Shown here piece after piece: positions 1 through 4,872 of a stretch of DNA of 9,289 nucleotides. The position numbers and the translations under genes are program-made. The notes under the pieces were generated by a model, which searched no databases, had not been told where the DNA came from, and saw nothing but the letters and a program-made list of their open reading frames with translations. The stretch is taken from NCBI GenBank assembly GCA_934255105.1, contig CAKQNH010000129.1, forward strand, positions 1 through 9,289. Direction: 5' to 3'. Source of the stretch: an uncultured Pirellulaceae bacterium. GTDB lineage: Bacteria > Planctomycetota > Planctomycetia > Pirellulales > Pirellulaceae. How positions within the stretch are numbered: position 1 is the first letter of the stretch; every line of letters begins with the position of its first letter.

Positions 1-11
1 CCATTGATAAC

Positions 12-160
12 TGACAAGCTGGAAGCTTATCCCACGCATACATGACAAGCTGGAAGCTTATCCCACGCATATATGACAAGCTGGAAGCTTATCCCACGCA
101 TATTTGACAAGCTGGAAGCTTATCCCACGCATACATGACAAGCTGGAAGCTTATCCCACG
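12..160. repeat. Five-copy 31-bp tandem repeat with internal inverted repeat
   Basis: Five copies start at 12, 43, 74, 105 and 136, giving an exact period of 31 bp. The first 25 bases of each unit (beginning TGACAAGCTGG and ending TATCCCACG) are identical in all five. The remaining six bases are CATACA, CATATA, CATATT, CATACA, and TACTTA after the last copy. Each unit contains an inverted repeat, GACAAGCT-GGA-AGCTTATC, with a HindIII site in the right arm. Its one mismatch is C/A if read as plus-strand RNA but a G-U wobble if read as minus-strand RNA, so a hairpin would be better formed in a minus-strand transcript. There are no unique spacers, so this is not a CRISPR array. A role as regulatory array, terminator-like element or dispersed repeat cannot be decided from one window. 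Confidence 0.95.
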
Positions 161-317
161 TACTTATGTGCTAACGCGGCAGTGGCATAGCATTTGAGTA
201 AAAAAACTGTTCGGAAGTCACGCACCTTGGGCTTGGGACTGTTACAATAGCACAATCGAGACCTTTTCCACTCATTTATACCGTTTTGTTGCCCGCTAGC
301 TGGGAGCTCGTCCAACC
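161..317 (+). other. Leader region upstream of the sigma factor gene
   Basis: This 157-bp stretch lies between the repeat array and the sigma factor start and contains no convincing gene. It includes an A7 run at 200-206 and a -10-like TACAAT at 243-248, but no acceptable -35 hexamer lies 16-18 bp upstream of the latter. A GGGAG at 302-306 is the only Shine-Dalgarno-like sequence before the ATG at 318, with an 11-base gap that is longer than usual. Bases 1-317 as a whole therefore hold the repeat array plus this probable promoter/leader region. Confidence 0.5.
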
Positions 318-968
318 ATGCCACCCTCCCCACCCACGGTTGTGCCCGACAGCATATTATCAGCCCCCGTTTCGTCTGACCGCGAAATAACCGACGAAGA
401 GCTGCTGCGCCAATTCGTGCAAGTCGGTGATCGGCAGTGTTTAGAGACCCTGATTCGGCGCTATCAACACGAGCTGTACAATTATCTACGGCGGTACTTG
501 GCCGATGACAATCTGGCTGAAGATGCGTTCCAGTTAACGTTTGTCAATGTCTTTCAGAAGGCAGAACAATTCGACCCGCAGCGTCGCTTTAGGCCGTGGC
601 TTTACCGAATTGCAGTTCACCAAGCGATCGATCTCAAACGCTACCAAAACCGCCGAGTAGTGCATAGCTTGGACGTCCCGTCCGATTCATCCAGCGGACG
701 GGTTACGACCGAAGCCTCCACATTGGCCGATTATCGTCAACCGCCGGGAGACCCTTTGGTCGACGATGAACTGCGCCTGAACTTGCGGGCTGCGGTCGAG
801 CAGATCGGCGAACCCGGTCGCAGTGCGCTTGAGCTGATCTACTTGCAAGGCATGCCTTATCGCGATGCGGCCGAAGTTTTGAAAGTTCCCGTCGGAACCG
901 TAAAAAGTCGCGTACATGCGGCGATTCGCAAACTTTCAGCCATCTGGCAGCGTAACACAGATATGTAG
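318..968 (+). CDS. ECF-type RNA polymerase sigma factor (sigma-70 family)
   Basis: The 216-residue product is an extracytoplasmic-function sigma factor, which would direct RNA polymerase to a specific promoter set. Region 2 spans about residues 28-112: a LIRRYQ..LYNYL segment, then AEDAFQLTFVNVF (core-binding and -10 recognition helices), then FRPWLYRIAVHQAIDLKR. An acidic and Ser/Thr-rich linker (about 115-152) leads to region 4 (about 154-208), where MPYRDAAEVLKVPVGTVKSR forms the helix-turn-helix for -35 recognition. Region 3 is absent, as expected for ECF factors. The first 24 residues are low-complexity and Pro/Ser-rich, so translation could start slightly later, but this is the only ATG before the domain. 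The gene ends 41 bp before a putative membrane anti-sigma gene on the same strand, the usual sigma/anti-sigma arrangement. The ECF subgroup cannot be assigned by eye. Confidence 0.95.
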   Translation: MPPSPPTVVPDSILSAPVSSDREITDEELLRQFVQVGDRQCLETLIRRYQHELYNYLRRYLADDNLAEDAFQLTFVNVFQKAEQFDPQRRFRPWLYRIAVHQAIDLKRYQNRRVVHSLDVPSDSSSGRVTTEASTLADYRQPPGDPLVDDELRLNLRAAVEQIGEPGRSALELIYLQGMPYRDAAEVLKVPVGTVKSRVHAAIRKLSAIWQRNTDM

Positions 969-1009
969 CACAAACGCTTGCCCCATTTTTCACTCCTGCG
1001 ACTGAAAAT

Positions 1010-2155
1010 ATGTTGTTTTCGGACGAAGACCTGATTGCCTATCTGCTTGGCGACGCCTCGGACGAGTTAACACAACGTCTACAGCAGCGCTTGCCAATCG
1101 ATGACGACTTGCTTCAGCGTTTAACATCGCTGCGTCTTTTGCTGGGACAGCTCAACTCCACCACTTGCATCTTCGAACCGCCAGCGGACTTGGTCGATAC
1201 CACCCTGCAGCGCATCGAACAAGAGGAGTTACAGTCCAGTCAGCCCAACGAGCTTAACAGCCAACTTCCAGGGCAACTTCCAGGGCAACTTCCGAGTCTC
1301 TTCAGTCTGGCTGGACAAACACGGCACCGATCGTTGTGGGATTCGACGGCACTGACGGTTAGCCTGACGCTGCTATGTTGCTTGGTATTGCCAGCCCTGG
1401 TGCGTGTTCGGTTTGAATCTCGCAAGGCGCAGTGCGCGCGGAATTTGGAATTGACCGGTTCAGAGCTGGTCAGCTATGCGCTCAATCATCCCCAAGGTCG
1501 GTTTCCGCATGTTGCACTGGATGGTCCATTAGCTTTTGCGGGGGTGTATGCAATCTACCTGCGCGAGGCCGGTGGCCAGGTTCCCAGTAGCCAACTCCAC
1601 TGTCCGAGTTTGCCGACCACCGACAGCGCGACCAACCACCGGCGGGTAGCTAAGCAAGACGCAGGCAAAGATGCTTCCGTACGCCTGGTCGCAGCGAACC
1701 TAGCAAGTCTTTCTGAGCTACACAATTTGACGGGGGACGAGCTTCGGTTGGTTCAGCAGGCCGCCGGCGGCGACTTTGCTTATAACTTGGGAGTTTCTGA
1801 GAGCGGCACACCGCGGGCACCGAAGTGTGAGGGCCGCAGCCAATTCGCAATTTTGGCGGACTCGCCCGCGCTGACTGCTGACAGCCTGCGCACGGCCAAC
1901 CTGCGCACGGCAAGCCGCCGACCGCTGGCTGATCGGCTCGCGCAATTCGTCGCACACGAAGGGAAGGGGATCAACGTTTTCTACGAGGATGGTCACGTGC
2001 AATTTCTTTCGGTCGCTAGTCTCCGCTCGCTGATCCTGTCAAACGCAGACGTGCCCGACAATCCCTTTGAAAACCAGTTCGGAGCACACGAACTCGGCGT
2101 GCATCCCTTCGATGCGTCGCTCGCCCCCAGCAACTTTCCCCCACTCTCCAATTAA
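1010..2155 (+). CDS. Putative membrane anti-sigma factor with DUF1559-like C-terminal domain
   Basis: The product has 381 residues. Residues 1-72 (DEDLIAYLLGDASDEL..., then DDDLLQRLTSLRLLLGQL) resemble the short helical N-terminal region of planctomycete anti-sigma proteins, but no zinc-binding HxxxCxxC motif is present. A linker with a QLPG repeat (about 85-95) leads to one membrane helix at about 113-132. The sequence after it, R..ESRKAQCARNLEL, then Y.LNHPQGRFP (about 134-166), and the late H316-x10-D327-G328 followed by HVQFL match the pattern of DUF1559 pseudopilin-like proteins. Predicted topology is N-terminus in the cytoplasm and the large C-terminal part outside. Position 41 bp after the sigma gene suggests it binds and inhibits that factor. 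The start has no clear Shine-Dalgarno. The membrane and DUF1559-like features are well supported; the anti-sigma role is inferred from position and the N-terminal pattern. Confidence 0.8.
   Translation: MLFSDEDLIAYLLGDASDELTQRLQQRLPIDDDLLQRLTSLRLLLGQLNSTTCIFEPPADLVDTTLQRIEQEELQSSQPNELNSQLPGQLPGQLPSLFSLAGQTRHRSLWDSTALTVSLTLLCCLVLPALVRVRFESRKAQCARNLELTGSELVSYALNHPQGRFPHVALDGPLAFAGVYAIYLREAGGQVPSSQLHCPSLPTTDSATNHRRVAKQDAGKDASVRLVAANLASLSELHNLTGDELRLVQQAAGGDFAYNLGVSESGTPRAPKCEGRSQFAILADSPALTADSLRTANLRTASRRPLADRLAQFVAHEGKGINVFYEDGHVQFLSVASLRSLILSNADVPDNPFENQFGAHELGVHPFDASLAPSNFPPLSN
1262..1293 (+). repeat. In-frame 12-bp tandem repeat (QLPG) in the anti-sigma gene
   Basis: CAACTTCCAGGG occurs at 1262-1273 and 1274-1285, followed by a partial copy, CAACTTCC, at 1286-1293. 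It encodes consecutive QLPG units in the linker before the membrane helix. Because the unit is a multiple of three, copy changes alter linker length without a frameshift. Confidence 0.85.
1886..1915 (+). repeat. In-frame 15-bp imperfect duplication (LRTAN/LRTAS)
   Basis: Bases 1886-1900 and 1901-1915 are near-identical 15-mers beginning CTGCGCACGG, encoding LRTAN then LRTAS in the extracytoplasmic part of the putative anti-sigma protein. This looks like a recent small duplication in a non-conserved loop before the H-x10-DG segment. Confidence 0.75.
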
Positions 2156-2171
2156 CTTAGCTGCTCACAAC

Positions 2172-2205
2172 AAAAAAACGCCGCACGAAAAACTCGTGCG
2201 GCGTT
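2172..2205 (-). terminator. Rho-independent terminator between convergent genes
   Basis: A perfect 12-bp stem (arms 2177-2188 and 2194-2205, left arm AACGCCGCACGA) encloses a 5-base loop. On the plus strand the stem is preceded by an A run (2172-2178), so a minus-strand transcript would have the stem followed by a U tract. This fits termination of the polysaccharide export gene, which ends at 2239. Reading from the left, the stem is followed only by CTGATTTTC, so it may also stop the sigma/anti-sigma transcript ending at 2155, but less efficiently. Confidence 0.9.
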
Positions 2206-2238
2206 CTGATTTTCAAACTACGCTAGCGGCTGGTGCTT

Positions 2239-3618
2239 TTAGTTGCGGAATATTTGCGTGATGCCGTAGGTGAAAAATGCTCCGACCCCGAAGTTGATCG
2301 CTTCCTCGCAGGGCTTGAACTGAAGGATCAGTGTATCGCCCGGCTGAATGATCGGCCGTATGCTGGGATTGTTGATAGCGGCCGCTAGGTCGACCTCAAT
2401 CGCCATTTGGCCATTGCAGGGCGTCTTTCGCAGGATGTAAAGTCTTCCGGGCGGGACAACTTGCGTATTGCCGATGAGTCCCGTCGAAGCACTAGCCAGC
2501 TTGCTCGAGACACCGCCTCCGGCGATCGCCATGGCACCCAAGGCATCCAGGTCGTAGTCGCGAGGAATCGGCCACTGTCCACCGGGTAGCAATCCGCCGG
2601 TGTAGAAGAATTCGTTTTCGCGAGATTCGATCAGGACAATGTCACCCTCTTCCAAAATCACATCTTCTGGCCGAATGCTGGGCAGCACGCCCGGTGGCAG
2701 ACGCAATGGAATTTTAAGGATGGTGGGATCGTCGGGCATCGGCGGTGGGCAACCACATGGGTCATTGAACTGCATCAGCACCTGCTGATATTGTTGCATG
2801 AAGGCCATGCGGGCCGCTTTGTCAGTCGCTTTGCTACGCAGGACTTTCACTACGTTCTCGGCTCCAGTTCCCGGAAGCCCACCGGTTTCGGTCAGAGCGT
2901 GCAGGATGTCATTCTCAAATGCATCCAACTTGACGACCGTACCTTCACCACTCTCATCCGCGCCTACCACGCCACGCCCAGTGCGGTTGACCTGTTGCAA
3001 ATAAGTATCGTTTGAATTGCCGCGGTCCTGGCGAATGACGATCACGTTGATGCGTCGCTTTTTGATGAGGGTCACCACGGGGCTGACCTTCTTCTGTTCG
3101 TCCTCTTTGAGAATCTTGGTATCGATGTACGACTTGCGGATCAAATCGCGAATCTGATCTTCGGTCAGACCTTCGACCTTGACCGGTTCCAGCAGCGGCA
3201 GCGAGATGGTGCCGTCTTCCAGAACCGTGATCGGGAAGCCAGTCGACGGAGGCAGTGTACTATCCTTTTCGGGGAAGTGCACTGGCGGTGGCTCGGGAAC
3301 TTGATCGGGTTCGTTAAACGGAAGGATGCCATCGATAGTAATCCCCAGCACGTCGCCCGGCCCGAACGTGTATTGACGAGGTTTCTCTTGGGCCAGCAGG
3401 CTGAAGTCGATCGGTATGAGATCGTCCTTTTCCCCTTGGAAAAACTGCGGCGGCAATCGCGTCGAGGGGATGCCGTTGATAGGCTGCGTGAGCGCCGTGC
3501 ACCCAGTTAAAGCCATCGCCATGGCAGCCAGCAAAGCCGCCGAGCAGGCTCGGCGTCCCGCTGCCACTCCTGGGCGCACGCAGGTCAGTCGATTATCGAG
3601 TGTCGTCGAACGTTTCAT
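2239..3618 (-). CDS. Wza/GumB-like outer-membrane polysaccharide export lipoprotein
   Basis: The 459-residue product probably forms the outer-membrane channel for exopolysaccharide. A long basic N-terminus and a hydrophobic stretch end in a lipobox, LTGC, with Cys40 the probable lipidated residue. The polysaccharide export domain spans about 82-190: YTFGPGDVLGITIDG, then LEDGTISLPLLEPVKVEGLT, then DLIRKSYID. Two SLBB-type regions follow. The first, about 225-332, is interrupted by an insert containing DPCGCPPPMPDD; the second, about 335-432, runs from FFYTGGLLPGGQWPIP to IQPGDTLILQF. A short hydrophobic C-terminus (about 441-457) may correspond to the membrane-spanning helix of Wza. The ATG at 3618 is preceded by AAAAGG (complement of 3628-3633) at 9-base spacing, which supports this start. 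It lies 171 bp after the lipoprotein gene on the same strand and ends before a strong terminator. The family is clear; the exported polymer is unknown. Confidence 0.93.
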   Translation of the reverse strand: MKRSTTLDNRLTCVRPGVAAGRRACSAALLAAMAMALTGCTALTQPINGIPSTRLPPQFFQGEKDDLIPIDFSLLAQEKPRQYTFGPGDVLGITIDGILPFNEPDQVPEPPPVHFPEKDSTLPPSTGFPITVLEDGTISLPLLEPVKVEGLTEDQIRDLIRKSYIDTKILKEDEQKKVSPVVTLIKKRRINVIVIRQDRGNSNDTYLQQVNRTGRGVVGADESGEGTVVKLDAFENDILHALTETGGLPGTGAENVVKVLRSKATDKAARMAFMQQYQQVLMQFNDPCGCPPPMPDDPTILKIPLRLPPGVLPSIRPEDVILEEGDIVLIESRENEFFYTGGLLPGGQWPIPRDYDLDALGAMAIAGGGVSSKLASASTGLIGNTQVVPPGRLYILRKTPCNGQMAIEVDLAAAINNPSIRPIIQPGDTLILQFKPCEEAINFGVGAFFTYGITQIFRN

Positions 3619-3627
3619 GGCACGATG

Positions 3628-3633
3628 CCTTTT
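3628..3633 (-). promoter_or_regulatory. Ribosome binding site of the polysaccharide export gene
   Basis: On the minus strand AAAAGG lies 9 bases before the ATG at 3618. It is one of the few recognisable Shine-Dalgarno-like sequences in the window and favours 3618 as the start. Confidence 0.5.
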
Positions 3634-3687
3634 CTGGTCAGTTGCGAATTCGAAATATTGGGTCTGGAGGGGCTATGGCCATTGCGT

Positions 3688-3796
3688 GCCGTAGCAACCG
3701 TCGAGCTAACTGATTGAGTCGCTGGCCTGTGTCCGGGCGAGTCCGCAGTGGTGGTCGCCTGCTAGACTCGGGCGTGAATTCCACGGTTGCTATGGC
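3688..3796. repeat. Spaced inverted repeat in the lipoprotein/export gene gap
   Basis: GCCGTAGCAACCGT (3688-3701) and ACGGTTGCTATGGC (3783-3796) are complementary over 14 bases with a single non-Watson-Crick position, separated by 81 bases. The right arm covers the stop codon of the lipoprotein gene (3790-3792) and also forms a small local stem GTTGC-TATG-GCAAC (3786-3799). The left arm can alternatively pair locally with GCTATGGC (3672-3679). No U tract follows on either strand, so this is not a standard terminator. It could be an mRNA structure between the two cistrons or a remnant of a dispersed repeat. Confidence 0.45.
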
Positions 3797-4506
3797 AACG
3801 GGGGCACAGCAGTGCGATCGGGCAAGTCGCTGGGGCTACCAATCACTGGGCCAAAATATTCGGCAGCAGGTGCCGGAATGGGCTCGCCTGTCATGTTCGG
3901 TATGGGCATGTTCGGTGCGGGCAGGCCGTAAGGCTGACCACCTGTATCAGGAATCGGATAGACGGCACCTTGATGAGTCATCATGCCTGTGTTCTGAAGC
4001 TGCCCCTGCATGGCGGCCGACATCTGAATTTGATGCCAGTTTGCAGTCCCTTCCTCTTCAGCCGCACGAACTCCGTGTGGGTAGCCAGCAAACCAAGCCG
4101 CTGTGCGAGCTTGACCTTCACCCGACTGGTATTCCCAGCTCCAGTATTCACTGGGTGGGAAAGCTGGCGTACAGCCATCGGAGCCGCTGCACATGGCTTC
4201 GTATCCCGCCCGGTAACCATTGCGGAAGTCACCAGCGTGCCGCTCGTTGCAGAAGTTCTGTTTGCGGCGATGCCAGCTCTTAGCCGAAAACGACCGGTTC
4301 CGCAGGACGGTTACCGTCTGGTTCCACGAGCCGTTATTAGTAGCCGCAGCGTAGCCGTTGTGTACGACCGAACAACCCGCAGTCGTGAGTGTGATCAGGG
4401 TGAGGGCGGCCACGATCGCCGCTTGCCTGCGCCCTTTTACCAACGTTTTAGTTGGCGAATTCCTCGGGCCGCTCGGCCTGCGGATAATTTCCCAAAATGG
4501 CGACAT
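3790..4506 (-). CDS. Lipoprotein of unknown function in the exopolysaccharide locus
   Basis: The open frame reaches an ATG at 4587, but the ATG at 4506 is preferred because it has a G-rich Shine-Dalgarno-like run 9 bases upstream and yields a more normal lipoprotein signal; that product has 238 residues. A basic KGRR segment, a hydrophobic stretch and a TTAGC lipobox give Cys45 as the probable lipid-modified residue. The mature part has FRNGYRAGYEAMCSGSDGC (about 94-112), YWSWEYQ (about 121-127), GQARTAAWFAGYPHG and an acidic AAEEEG (about 148-153), with three cysteines at 86, 106 and 112. The tail from about 183 is rich in Met, Gln and Pro and is probably disordered. I recognise no functional domain. 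Its place upstream of the export channel gene on the same strand suggests an accessory envelope role in polysaccharide export or assembly, which is inference from neighbourhood only. Confidence 0.8.
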   Translation of the reverse strand: MSPFWEIIRRPSGPRNSPTKTLVKGRRQAAIVAALTLITLTTAGCSVVHNGYAAATNNGSWNQTVTVLRNRSFSAKSWHRRKQNFCNERHAGDFRNGYRAGYEAMCSGSDGCTPAFPPSEYWSWEYQSGEGQARTAAWFAGYPHGVRAAEEEGTANWHQIQMSAAMQGQLQNTGMMTHQGAVYPIPDTGGQPYGLPAPNMPIPNMTGEPIPAPAAEYFGPVIGSPSDLPDRTAVPPLP

Positions 4507-4872
4507 CGTGTCGTTCCCCCCCCGGAGTGCAGTCCATTGATCGATTGATTCCCATCCTCGATGCACTCTTCCCTCTGTGGGCCGCATTGCTCGAAGATCA
4601 GGCGTAATGCTTAGATCGTTCGTTAAGCTGTGCCGAGTTGAGGAATTCTCCGGTTTATTGGGGTGGCATTGGTAGAGTCGGTTGTATCACAGCCAATATG
4701 GCAGCCAACATTTTCGGCCTGCAAATCCGGATTAGAGCGATTAGGGCGCTACCTTTGGTTCACGACACTCGCTTCCTGCCATAAGATCGGCTGCTTTGTG
4801 GGGTCGATCGTTTACACTAACGAAGGACCACTATATTGTCTGATCCTCGCTCCTTCTTAGATTAGTCCCACT
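4507..4872. other. Divergent intergenic region between lipoprotein and polymerase/ligase genes
   Basis: These 366 bp separate the minus-strand lipoprotein gene from the plus-strand polymerase/ligase gene and should hold both promoters. A 65-codon open frame at 4663-4860 has no homology I recognise and no Shine-Dalgarno, and is treated as chance. Candidate plus-strand -10 elements such as TAAGAT (4782-4787), TACACT (4813-4818) and TATATT (4832-4837) have no good -35 partner, so no promoter is assigned. No terminator or RNA gene is visible. Confidence 0.5.
4516..4523 (-). promoter_or_regulatory. G8 homopolymer in the lipoprotein ribosome binding site
   Basis: On the minus strand a run of eight G followed by AA ends 9 bases before the ATG at 4506, so it would act as a Shine-Dalgarno-like element. 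If the ATG at 4587 were used instead, the run would lie inside the coding sequence (codons for R-G-G). Single-base runs of this length are prone to slippage. Confidence 0.4.

Noticed and set aside
12..160. CRISPR array
   Set aside because: The period is 31 bp with 25 invariant bases and only six drifting bases between them; there are no spacers of 25-40 unique bases and no cas genes.
194..248. Housekeeping promoter for the sigma gene (TTGAGT 194-199 with TACAAT 243-248, or GGAAGT 213-218 as an ECF -35)
   Set aside because: TTGAGT is 43 bases from TACAAT, and no -10 lies at a proper distance from either candidate -35. The GGAAGT lacks a clear ECF -10 partner.
151..333. 60-codon minus-strand open frame
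   Set aside because: It overlaps the repeat end, the leader and the sigma gene start, has no recognisable domain, and lacks a ribosome binding site.
4535..4545. ATTGATCGATT near-palindrome as an operator
   Set aside because: It is short and AT-rich, overlaps the alternative coding start of the lipoprotein gene, and has no second copy near either divergent promoter.
3714..4548. Plus-strand open frames of 189 and 253 codons opposite the lipoprotein gene
   Set aside because: Their translations show no domain or membrane pattern, whereas the minus-strand frame has a signal peptide, lipobox and ordered conserved-looking blocks; they are antisense shadows.
4663..4860. 65-codon plus-strand open frame in the divergent intergenic region
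   Set aside because: No Shine-Dalgarno, no recognisable motif, and its position covers the expected promoter region; treated as chance.
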